Of a stretch of 20,954 nucleotides of DNA, positions 1-6,381 are shown piece after piece. Source of the DNA: Collinsella sp. Its GTDB lineage: Bacteria > Actinomycetota > Coriobacteriia > Coriobacteriales > Coriobacteriaceae. Where the stretch lies: the NCBI GenBank assembly GCA_018378775.1, contig JAGZWV010000034.1:1-20954 (forward strand). The letters run 5' to 3'. Position 1 is the first letter of the stretch, and every line of letters starts with the position of its first letter. The translations under genes were made by a program, and so were the position numbers. Below the pieces are notes generated by a model. That model saw only the letters and a list, made by a program, of their open reading frames with translations, was not told where the DNA came from and ran no database searches.

Positions 1-67
1 GCGGATCAAGAAGTCCCTCGGGTGGCTGAGCCCGATGGAGTACCGCAGGAAGCTTGGATACGCCTAG
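1..67 (+). CDS. IS3-family transposase (OrfB), C-terminal end only
   Basis: Reading from base 2, the frame gives the peptide RIKKSLGWLSPMEYRRKLGY followed by Ala and a TAG stop at 65-67. The I-K-x-x-L-G-x-x-S-P-M-E-Y-R pattern is the typical extreme C-terminus of IS3-family (IS150/IS3 group) OrfB transposases, downstream of the catalytic DDE domain. Only about 21 codons lie in the window, so I cannot tell whether the upstream gene is intact. The family catalyses copy-out/paste-in transposition and is usually expressed by frameshifting between orfA and orfB; that part is known of the family and is not visible here. Confidence 0.8.
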   Translation, partial: RIKKSLGWLSPMEYRRKLGYA

Positions 68-97
68 GCGCGGTCCAAGAAATCGTCCGCACCCCCA
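65..97 (+). mobile_element. Right end of an IS3-family insertion sequence
   Basis: Just after the transposase stop comes GGTCCAAGAAATCGTCCGCA and then a C-run, which resembles the right inverted repeat of IS150-like elements (family pattern GTCCAAC..A..GGTGCA read inward). The exact outer base, near 95-97, cannot be fixed because the left end is outside the window. The element ends only about 40 bp from the stop codon of rlmKL, so it has landed in that gene's 3' flank. Confidence 0.55.
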
Positions 98-133
98 TTC
101 CAGGCAAAAGTCCGTATTCCACCGCAACTTTGT

Positions 134-2692
134 TTATTTGCCCTTGGGCTTGCTGGCGTAAAATTTTTTCTTTTTGGGCTTGCCGGCGGGGGAGGGCTTG
201 CCGACAAAGTTGGGTTTGCCGTTGCCGGTCTGCGCGTGCGCGGGCGCCGTTGCGCGAGGCTTGCGCGCCTCGGGGTTGCGCAGCTCCTCGGTTCGCTCGG
301 CAATCTCCTCGGCGCTAAAGCCGACCTCGGCCATGGCGTCCTCGATGGGCAGGCGGCGCACGATATAGCAATGGTGCACCTTCTGGTTGCGCGCGAAGTC
401 CTCTGGGATGGTTTGCGCCGTAATGTTCTCCAGCACGACGCCCGCGCGCGCGAGCTTGCGCGTCTCGGGGCGGAAGCCACGCAGGTTGCAGCTAAAGATG
501 GCGTGGCCGCCCTGTGCGAGCAGGCGCGATACGCCGGCCAAAAGCTCAACATGGTCGCGCTGGACATCCCAGGTGCGGCGGCCCATCTTGGACGAGTTCG
601 AGAACGTGGGCGGGTCGACAAAGATCAGGTCCCAGCGGTTGCGCGTCTGGCGCTGGTCACGAATCCAGGCGAGCACGTCGTCGCGCACAAAGTGATGCTG
701 CGGCCCCACAAAGCCGTTCTGGCGCATGTTGCGCTCGGCCCAGTCCAAGTAGGTGTTGGAAAGGTCGACCGTCACGGTCTCCTCGACGCCGCCGTCGGCT
801 GCGTAGCAGGTGGCGGTGCCGGTGTAGGCGAACAGGTTGAGGAAGCGGCGCGCCTGCTTGGCGTGCTCGCGCACCAGGTTGCGGGTGACGCGGTGGTCCA
901 GGAAGATGCCCACATCCAGATAGTCGTCAAAGTTGACGGCAAAGGTGAGGCCGCCCTCTTCGATGAGCGGCAGACGACGGCGTGCGATGTTGGCGCGCTC
1001 GCCCGACGCGCCCTTGCCGGCGCCCTGTTTGCCGTACTGCGAGCCGCCGCGCGAACGCATGCGGGCCTTGGCGTGCACATGCTCGGCCGGAACATCAAGG
1101 ATGCGCGGCGCGATGGCCAAGATGTCGAGCATGCGGGCCTGGGCCAACGCGGGATCGATGGTCTTGGGCGCGGCGTATTCGGCGATGACGAGCCAGCGGC
1201 CCGGCGTCTGCGGGCAGCCCTCGTACAGGTCGATGGCGGCGGAGTAGTCGGGCAGGTCGGCATCGTAGACGCGGTAGCAGCTCACGCCCTCGCGCTTGGC
1301 CCACTTGCGGCGCAGACGGGCATTCTTGCGCAGGCGGTTGGCGAACTGCTCGGACTCGGGGATGAGCACGGGCAGCGGCTTGCCGTCGCCCAGGTCGAGC
1401 ATGGCGGCAGGCTCGGGCATGGGGGTGCCGGCGGCTTCGTCTTGAGCGTCTACGGTCTGCTCCTCGACATCTGCGCTGGTCGCAGCTTCAAATGCCGCGG
1501 CGGCGTGGTCGAGCGAGGGCCAAACCTCAATAGTTGCCTCTTCATTATTGGGCATGACGGCAATGGAGCGCGCGGGCTCGGCATGGAGTGCGCGGGCCAT
1601 AAGGCCATCGCGGGTGAGCGCGGCGACCGGTGCGGCGATAAGCTCGGGCGCGCGGCGCAGCTCGCCGACCAGCGTCATGGCGTCGTGCATGAGTGAAAGC
1701 GGTGTCTCGGTGGTGTCTGCGACTACGGCGGCTCCGGCGACGGCGCCAGCATGGTCCAGCACGGTGGCGGACTTGGCGGCGCAAAAGTCGACAAAACGCT
1801 TGTAGCCGGCGCATTTGACCATGCGCTCGGCAGTCTTGCGGGCGGCGGGGTCGATGTCTACGGCCACGATGCGCGCCTGGCGCTCGCGCGCTGCCGTCTC
1901 GCGCTCGCGCGCCTCGGCAAGCAGCTGCTCCCACAGGGCGGCGTCGTGTAGCTGCCAGCCCTCAAAGCCCCAGCGCTCGCGTGCGGCGCCCGGGGCGCGG
2001 TTGGTCAGAATGTTCACGGCCTCCAGCAGCAGACCGCCGCCGGCGCATGAGGCATCGATCAGCGTGGGAAGGGCTTCATTCTCGTAATCGTCAGCCGTTA
2101 ACTCGCGCTCGCACAGTGCGGTCCAGCCGACCTGTGCCAGCACCAGGGCGGCGTAGTCGGGGCGCAGCACGTGCGTACCCTCGCCGGCGCGGGTCGCTGC
2201 GGGCGGCAGACGCTTGAACAGCGGATCGCCCGAAAGGTCCAGGCTGATGCTCGCGCGGCGCTGACGCAGCGAAAGCAGCAGGTGAACATCGGGATCGGTG
2301 GCGTTGACATCGGCGCGACGGCCCGTGGTTTCGGCCAAGCGGTCGCACAATGCGTCCTTGGCGCGCAGGGCCGAGAAGCGCGTGTTGCGCAGCTGCTCGG
2401 TCACGCCGCGGGCGGTGATGGCGATGGTGGCGCCGGGGCGGATGACGGTCTCCCAGGCGATGTCGTAAACGCTGTCGTACAGTTCATCGGCATCCTGCGC
2501 CTCAAAGCGCCCGAGTACCACGAACACGCGGCTCGCCAGGCGCGACCACAGACAGGCGCGGTAGCCTTGCTCGAGCTCGCCCTCAAATGTAGCGCGGCCC
2601 TTCAGCCGGCGAACATGCGAAAGCCCGAGGCGTTTAAGCTCATCGGCGAGTGCGGACTCAAAGCCCTCGGGGCAGCTTGCGTAAAATTCCAT
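134..2692 (-). CDS. rlmKL: Fused 23S rRNA methyltransferase RlmKL, with a degenerate N-terminal catalytic domain
   Basis: This 852-residue protein matches E. coli RlmKL along its length. That enzyme makes m2G2445 (RlmL half) and m7G2069 (RlmK half) in 23S rRNA. A THUMP/RlmL N-terminus spans roughly 1-190 (MEFYASCPEG, LWSRLASR, SLDLSGD). The RlmL methyltransferase domain follows at about 200-400, a linker at 400-445, and the RlmK domain at 446-785 with an intact SAM motif (FAYTGTAT, 621-628) and DPPTFSNS (693-700). The tail (800-852) is rich in Lys, Pro and Gly. In the N-terminal half the expected DP-CGSGT motif reads LIDASCAGGG (211-220), and the expected NPPYGER reads ADTTETPL (325-332). The m2G2445 activity is therefore probably lost while RlmK is kept; this is inference from sequence. 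The start is supported by AGAGG about 7 bases upstream. No clear terminator lies before the IS end. Confidence 0.93.
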   Translation of the reverse strand: MEFYASCPEGFESALADELKRLGLSHVRRLKGRATFEGELEQGYRACLWSRLASRVFVVLGRFEAQDADELYDSVYDIAWETVIRPGATIAITARGVTEQLRNTRFSALRAKDALCDRLAETTGRRADVNATDPDVHLLLSLRQRRASISLDLSGDPLFKRLPPAATRAGEGTHVLRPDYAALVLAQVGWTALCERELTADDYENEALPTLIDASCAGGGLLLEAVNILTNRAPGAARERWGFEGWQLHDAALWEQLLAEARERETAARERQARIVAVDIDPAARKTAERMVKCAGYKRFVDFCAAKSATVLDHAGAVAGAAVVADTTETPLSLMHDAMTLVGELRRAPELIAAPVAALTRDGLMARALHAEPARSIAVMPNNEEATIEVWPSLDHAAAAFEAATSADVEEQTVDAQDEAAGTPMPEPAAMLDLGDGKPLPVLIPESEQFANRLRKNARLRRKWAKREGVSCYRVYDADLPDYSAAIDLYEGCPQTPGRWLVIAEYAAPKTIDPALAQARMLDILAIAPRILDVPAEHVHAKARMRSRGGSQYGKQGAGKGASGERANIARRRLPLIEEGGLTFAVNFDDYLDVGIFLDHRVTRNLVREHAKQARRFLNLFAYTGTATCYAADGGVEETVTVDLSNTYLDWAERNMRQNGFVGPQHHFVRDDVLAWIRDQRQTRNRWDLIFVDPPTFSNSSKMGRRTWDVQRDHVELLAGVSRLLAQGGHAIFSCNLRGFRPETRKLARAGVVLENITAQTIPEDFARNQKVHHCYIVRRLPIEDAMAEVGFSAEEIAERTEELRNPEARKPRATAPAHAQTGNGKPNFVGKPSPAGKPKKKKFYASKPKGK

Positions 2693-2719
2693 GGGTGACC
2701 TCTCTGGTTGCGTCGCTCC

Positions 2720-2725
2720 ATTATA
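2720..2725 (-). promoter_or_regulatory. Probable -10 box for rlmKL
   Basis: On the minus strand this is a perfect TATAAT, 28 bases upstream of the rlmKL start codon, in the 75-bp spacer between the divergent rlmKL and HAD genes. I see no good -35 at 16-18 bases, so it could act with an activator or as a weak promoter. Confidence 0.4.
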
Positions 2726-2767
2726 TGATGGATGCTTCGTTTGCCCTTATCCTCGAAAGGAACCCAT

Positions 2768-3595
2768 ATGATTGATGCGTGTCCCGAACCCGCTGTGCTC
2801 TTTTTTGACGTGGACGGCACGCTGACGTCGTTCGATCCCGACGATATGACCGATAAGGACTTTTCGGCGGTTCGCCCTTCGCAGGCGGTGATCGAGGCGT
2901 TTCATCGTCTGCGCGACGCAGGGCACAAGGCGTTTATCTGCACGGGTCGCCCCCTGTGGCTCATTGCCGATAGCCTGCGTGCGCTCGACCCCGCGGGTGT
3001 CGTTGCCATGGCGGGAGCGACGCTCGAGGTCGAGGGCCGCGTGGTGCATGAGGATTGCTTTGACGAGGACGTTATCGCGGAGCTCGCGCGCCGTATGGCC
3101 GCGGCAGGGATTGAGGCCTTTTTCGAGACCAACGTGGCTACTTTTGCCCTGGAACCCGCGGGTGTTGAGCAGTCGTCTCTGATCGGCACTTCTGTGGTGC
3201 ACAGCACCGAGGAGATGCGCGTCGACGGCCGTCTGCGCGTGGGCAAGGTGTGCATCGTCGCGAGCTACCTGGCTCGCGTAGCCAACGATGACGGCTTTAT
3301 CGATCGCGAGTTTGAGCTGTGCAACACCGGTGGTCAGAATCGCGAGCTGAGCCCCAAGGGCATTGACAAGGGTGTGGGCGTGGCGCGAGCGCTGGCGTAT
3401 CTGGGCCGCGAGGGAAATGCGCGCACCTTTGGCTTTGGCGACTCGGGCAACGACCTGGGCATGCTCGCCGCCGTCGAGACGGCCGTAGCTATGGGCAACG
3501 CCATGCCCGAGGTCAAGGCGGTCGCCGACTACGTGACCGATGACGTCGCACACGACGGTACCGTCACGGCTATGCGCCACTTTGGCTTGATTTAA
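2768..3595 (+). CDS. Cof-type HAD-superfamily phosphatase
   Basis: This 275-residue protein is a Mg-dependent phosphohydrolase of the HAD superfamily (Cof/IIB type), cytoplasmic, probably acting on sugar phosphates or similar small phosphates. Motif I is FFDVDGTLT with nucleophile Asp14 and acid/base Asp16. Motif II is the Thr in ICTGRP (T59), motif III is K201 in PKGIDKG, and motif IV is GDSGND (D225 and D229). The cap domain occupies about residues 85-190, as in Cof proteins. The ATG at 2768 is preferred over an in-frame ATG at 2732 because GAAAGGA sits 6 bases before it and the motif spacing is then normal. The gene stands alone, diverges from rlmKL and converges on the DeoR regulator. The exact substrate cannot be read from the sequence. 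Confidence 0.9.
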   Translation: MIDACPEPAVLFFDVDGTLTSFDPDDMTDKDFSAVRPSQAVIEAFHRLRDAGHKAFICTGRPLWLIADSLRALDPAGVVAMAGATLEVEGRVVHEDCFDEDVIAELARRMAAAGIEAFFETNVATFALEPAGVEQSSLIGTSVVHSTEEMRVDGRLRVGKVCIVASYLARVANDDGFIDREFELCNTGGQNRELSPKGIDKGVGVARALAYLGREGNARTFGFGDSGNDLGMLAAVETAVAMGNAMPEVKAVADYVTDDVAHDGTVTAMRHFGLI

Positions 3596-3596
3596 T

Positions 3597-3637
3597 ACAT
3601 GGCCGGGTCGCCTGCATTGGGGGCGACCCGGCCATGT
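3597..3637. terminator. Bidirectional hairpin between HAD and deoR-type genes
   Basis: A perfect 16-bp stem (ACATGGCCGGGTCGCC, 3597-3612, paired with 3622-3637) with a 9-base loop lies between two convergent genes, 1 base after the HAD stop codon and 3 bases before the end of the regulator gene. Neither flank has a long T-run (TATTAAAT on the minus strand, CTATTTTG on the plus strand), so it is a moderate terminator that probably serves both genes. Confidence 0.75.
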
Positions 3638-3640
3638 GAG

Positions 3641-4432
3641 CTATTTTGCAATATAGAGTTTGGGATGACTGTGGCTGCTCTCGATTGCCGCTGTCATGAT
3701 ACCTTCGCTGTCCCCATCGATGATGATGCCGTCGAGGTCATCGATCTGTGCGGACTGATAAAAGCTCGTCTTATTGAACTTACCCTGGTCGACCATCATG
3801 TAGCTCAGGTTCGAGTTGGTTAGATACATGCGCTTGATCATGGCAGAGAAGTCGTGCTCAACGGTAAAGCCGTGGTCGGGATGGAATCCGTCGGCGCTGA
3901 CAAATGCCTTGTCGGCATGAAGCTTGCTCATGCAGTCGAACGTCAGCGCGCCCGCGAGATAAAGGTGGCCCTTTCGCACGGAACCACCTAACAGCACTAC
4001 CGAAGCGTTGGGCAGATTGAAGCTGGCATAGTTTGCGATGGCAAGATCGCCGGTGATGATGGTGATGTCGCGCTTGTCTATGAGGGCTTTAGTGAAGTAA
4101 AAGCCCGTGGTGCCGATGTCGATCACCAAAACGTCACCATCGTCAACAAGAGTTGCTGCGGTCGCGGCGATAGCCTCCTTGGCTTCGACTTGGACATTGA
4201 TGCGCTCTTCGGGATACGAGATTGCAGTGGAACGTGAAAGCGATACTGCTCCGCCGCGCACACGACGCAATTTGCCTTCCGATTCCAGTGAGACGAGGTC
4301 GTGTCGTGCGGTGACTTCCGAAACCGAAAAGCGACGGACGATGTCGGATACCGAGATATTCGGCTTTTCCGCCAGCCAGTTCATGATAAATCGCTGACGC
4401 TCGGCGGGTGAAAGGTCTGAAGTAGATGCCAT
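3641..4432 (-). CDS. DeoR-family transcriptional regulator of the adjacent PTS locus
   Basis: This 263-residue protein has the DeoR layout. The N-terminal winged HTH (about 10-65) contains ISVSDIVRRFSVSEVTARHD and the wing sequence KLRRVRGGAV. A C-terminal sugar-phosphate sensor domain of the DeoR/GlpR type follows (about 75-255), with DIGTTGFYF (105-113) and ADGFHPDHGFT (180-189). Such proteins usually repress sugar catabolic operons and are released by a phosphorylated intermediate. The ATG at 4432 is chosen over an upstream in-frame ATG at 4510 because AAGGAG lies 7 bases before it and homology to DeoR proteins begins there. It is divergent from the transaldolase/PTS operon across a 359-bp spacer with repeated TTTCG motifs, which makes that operon its likely target. 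The inducer is unknown. Confidence 0.9.
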   Translation of the reverse strand: MASTSDLSPAERQRFIMNWLAEKPNISVSDIVRRFSVSEVTARHDLVSLESEGKLRRVRGGAVSLSRSTAISYPEERINVQVEAKEAIAATAATLVDDGDVLVIDIGTTGFYFTKALIDKRDITIITGDLAIANYASFNLPNASVVLLGGSVRKGHLYLAGALTFDCMSKLHADKAFVSADGFHPDHGFTVEHDFSAMIKRMYLTNSNLSYMMVDQGKFNKTSFYQSAQIDDLDGIIIDGDSEGIMTAAIESSHSHPKLYIAK

Positions 4433-4449
4433 GTGTCGCTCCTTATGAA

Positions 4450-4472
4450 CGAAAGGCGAAAGAAATGCCTTT
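4450..4472. promoter_or_regulatory. Inverted repeat GAAAGGC/GCCTTTC, possible DeoR operator
   Basis: GAAAGGC (4450-4456) and GCCTTTC (4466-4472) form a perfect inverted repeat with a 9-base spacer between the regulator's promoter and its ribosome binding site. The right arm continues as TTTCGTA, resembling the TTTCGATA motif repeated near the divergent operon. The operator role is inferred. Confidence 0.4.
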
Positions 4473-4481
4473 CGTAATCGA

Positions 4482-4510
4482 AATATAACGTATCGATATG
4501 AAAAGAACAA
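4482..4510 (-). promoter_or_regulatory. Promoter of the DeoR-family regulator
   Basis: On the minus strand, TTGTTC (4505-4510) and TATATT (4482-4487) are separated by exactly 17 bases, 50 bases upstream of the regulator's start codon. The -35 is weak (3 of 6) and the -10 is good (5 of 6). The inverted repeat at 4450-4472 lies just downstream, in the leader, and could mediate autoregulation. Confidence 0.5.
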
Positions 4511-4686
4511 GGCAAAATCGAGTGAACGAGATGAATGACACGCTTTGCTTTTATTTGTGTTAGTAGTTGGCCTGACATGCAGAATGCCTGTAATAGCCAG
4601 TAAAGAGTCTTGCCTGGAAGGTGTTCACAAAAAGTGAGGTACGCTCACGCCCGATAATCGACCGTTCGCGGAAAGTTGGCAATTGA

Positions 4687-4761
4687 GCTTTCGATATCTT
4701 TTGAAATAGTTTATAAAAGAAAACCGAAAAGCTTTTGAAACAAAGAAAAAGGCTTTCGATA
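4687..4761 (+). promoter_or_regulatory. Transaldolase/PTS promoter region with repeated GCTTTCGATA motif
   Basis: The exact decamer GCTTTCGATA occurs at 4687-4696 and again at 4752-4761, 65 bases apart on the same strand, with CGAAAAGCTTTTG between them. A TATAAA (-10-like) sits at 4712-4717, 17 bases after a poor -35-like TTTCGA (4689-4694), so the first motif would overlap the -35 and the second would lie in the early leader. This suits a DeoR-type repressor. In the rest of the spacer (4511-4680) I see only a small GTGAG/CTCAC hairpin near 4636-4650. Confidence 0.4.
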
Positions 4762-4791
4762 GCAATAGTGCTAGATGAGAAAGGACCGAAC

Positions 4792-5502
4792 ATGGCAATC
4801 AAGGTGTTTGCCGACGGCGCTAACCTCGAGGGTATGCTTGACATGCACGACAACGGCAACGTTCAGGGCTTCACGACCAATCCTTCCCTTATGAAGGCCG
4901 GCGGCGTGACCGACTACCGCGCTTTTGCCAAGACGGTTCTTGAGCACATCACCGATGTGTCAGTCTCGTTCGAGGTGTTTGCCGACGACGAGGCGGGTAT
5001 GGAGGCCGAGGCTCGCGAGATCGCAACCTGGGCGGACAACGTCTACGTTAAGATCCCGGCGCTCAACACCAAGGGCGAGTCCACCGCAGCGTTGGTCAAG
5101 CGCCTTTCTGCCGATAGTATCAAGGTGAATGTCACCACCATCTTCACGCCCGAGCAGGTCGACGAGTTCGTCGATGCCGTCTCTGCCGAGACCCCCTCTA
5201 TTCTGTCCATCTTCGCCGGCCGTATCGCCGATACCGGCGTCGATCCGCTGCCCCTCATGGCAGAGTCCGTAAAGAAGGCTGCCGTCAAGCCCGCCGCCGA
5301 GGTTCTCTGGGCATCCACGCGTGAGGTACTCAACATCTTCCAGGCAGAGTCTGTTGGCTGCCAGATCATCACGGTCCCCAATGCCCTTCTCGCCAAGCGC
5401 AAGAATTTCGGGAAAGATTTGCTCGAGTACTCGCTTGATACGGTCAAGGGCTTTGCCCGCGACATTCAGGCGCTTGGTTTTCATATCCTGCCCGAGGAGT
5501 AG
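4792..5502 (+). CDS. Transaldolase / fructose-6-phosphate aldolase family protein (copy 1)
   Basis: This 236-residue protein belongs to the short transaldolase (TalC/FSA-like) family, a class I aldolase fold acting in the cytoplasm on sugar phosphates such as fructose 6-phosphate or sedoheptulose 7-phosphate. Visible family marks are VFADGANLEGM at the N-terminus with Asp8, GFTTNPSLM (26-34), and the Schiff-base lysine in VKIP (K87), followed by NVTTIFTP and the C-terminal SLDTVKGFARDI. The length fits the 210-240 residues of this subgroup and is much shorter than classical TalB. The ATG at 4792 follows GAAAGGA; an in-frame ATG at 4735 would add an unrelated basic leader. It is the first gene of a PTS operon, 9 bp ahead of EIIA, so it probably processes the imported sugar phosphate. 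Whether it acts as transaldolase or aldolase cannot be told. Confidence 0.88.
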   Translation: MAIKVFADGANLEGMLDMHDNGNVQGFTTNPSLMKAGGVTDYRAFAKTVLEHITDVSVSFEVFADDEAGMEAEAREIATWADNVYVKIPALNTKGESTAALVKRLSADSIKVNVTTIFTPEQVDEFVDAVSAETPSILSIFAGRIADTGVDPLPLMAESVKKAAVKPAAEVLWASTREVLNIFQAESVGCQIITVPNALLAKRKNFGKDLLEYSLDTVKGFARDIQALGFHILPEE

Positions 5503-5511
5503 GGAGCTGTC

Positions 5512-5958
5512 ATGCTGACCGATCTTCTTAAACCCGAGCTTGTTGCCTGCCATGTCCAGGCCTCCGATTGGGAGGAAGCGATTAGGGCATGTGGCAAGCT
5601 GCTCGTTGACGCGGGCAAATGCGACCAGAGCTATGTCGACGCCATGATTTCATCGGTTCACAAATTTGGCCCCTATATGGTTCTGGAAGAGGGTATCGCC
5701 ATGCCCCACGCCCAGGCCGATGGCAATGTGAGCGAAGCGGGAATCTGCATCGTCACGCTTGATCCTGCGGTTGCATTTGGACACGAGGATTTCGATCCGG
5801 TTCACGTACTCGTGGGCATTTGCGCGCCCGACCCCAAGGCTCATCTTGGTTGCTTGGCGGAGCTTTCGCAGATGTTCGAGGACGAGGACTGCGTTGCCAA
5901 GCTCAGCGCGTGCGGTACGCCCGAGCAGGTTTTGGAGACCATGCGTTCATTCTTTTAG
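5512..5958 (+). CDS. PTS EIIA component, fructose/mannitol/ascorbate type
   Basis: This 148-residue cytoplasmic phosphotransfer protein belongs to the PTS_EIIA_2 family. It takes phosphate from HPr on a histidine and passes it to the EIIB cysteine. The active-site histidine is H66 in EEGIAMPHAQAD, the family signature. The rest matches UlaC/SgaA-like single-domain EIIA proteins in length and pattern. AGGGAG lies 5 bases before the ATG and overlaps the upstream transaldolase stop, so translation is probably coupled. EIIB follows after a 76-bp spacer with two small hairpins. Pairing with a UlaA-type EIIC points to the ascorbate (L-Asc) PTS family as a structural class; the substrate is not thereby shown to be ascorbate. 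Confidence 0.9.
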   Translation: MLTDLLKPELVACHVQASDWEEAIRACGKLLVDAGKCDQSYVDAMISSVHKFGPYMVLEEGIAMPHAQADGNVSEAGICIVTLDPAVAFGHEDFDPVHVLVGICAPDPKAHLGCLAELSQMFEDEDCVAKLSACGTPEQVLETMRSFF

Positions 5959-5970
5959 GCCTTAATGGCA

Positions 5971-5991
5971 CGGCGATGCGTCGCCGCTTTT
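5971..5991 (+). terminator. Weak hairpin plus T-run between EIIA and EIIB (possible attenuator)
   Basis: CGGCGA-TGCG-TCGCCG (5971-5986) is a perfect 6-bp stem with a 4-base loop, followed by CTTTT. A second hairpin, GACGGA/TCCGTC (5997-6011), follows at once. They could partly terminate or protect the message so that EIIA and EIIB are made in different amounts. Confidence 0.35.
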
Positions 5992-6034
5992 GGATAGACG
6001 GAAAATCCGTCACGTGTAGGAGAGGAAGGTTGCC

Positions 6035-6310
6035 ATGCATATCATCACTGTATGCGGAAACGGCATCGGGTCCAGCCTGATGCTCGCTGGCAAAGTCGAG
6101 GAGCTTTGTGAGGAGGAGGGCATCAAGGCCGACGTTGAGTCTATGGACCTGAACGGTGCTTCTTCCGCAAATCCGGATCTGTTCATTACCGTTAAGGAGC
6201 TCGCTCCCGAGCTTCACGGTAACGTCGTGATCGTTCGCAGCTACGTGAACAAGAAGAAGATCCGCGAAGACGCCCTCGAGGCAATCAAGGCGGCCGCCGC
6301 TAACGCCTAA
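6035..6310 (+). CDS. PTS EIIB component, lactose/ascorbate type
   Basis: This 91-residue protein has the compact EIIB fold used by lactose, cellobiose and ascorbate permeases. Its phosphorylated cysteine is C7 in the P-loop-like ITVCGNGIGSSLM, which receives phosphate from EIIA H66 and gives it to the sugar during transport. The length and the VCGNGxGSS motif match UlaB/SgaB proteins. A strong ribosome binding site (GGAGAGGAAGG) lies 5-15 bases before the ATG. EIIC begins 71 bp downstream. As a separate polypeptide it completes a three-protein EII complex with its neighbours. Confidence 0.92.
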   Translation: MHIITVCGNGIGSSLMLAGKVEELCEEEGIKADVESMDLNGASSANPDLFITVKELAPELHGNVVIVRSYVNKKKIREDALEAIKAAAANA

Positions 6311-6381
6311 AGCGGCACAAAAAGGGGCGGTTCCCTGTGGAAGAGGGAAACGCGCCCACGTTAAAAAGAAAGGAAGCCCAG

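Noticed and set aside
236..1696. A 486-codon plus-strand open frame antisense to rlmKL
   Set aside because: It has low-complexity Gly/Ala/Val content, no recognisable motif and no convincing ribosome binding site, and is fully covered by rlmKL.
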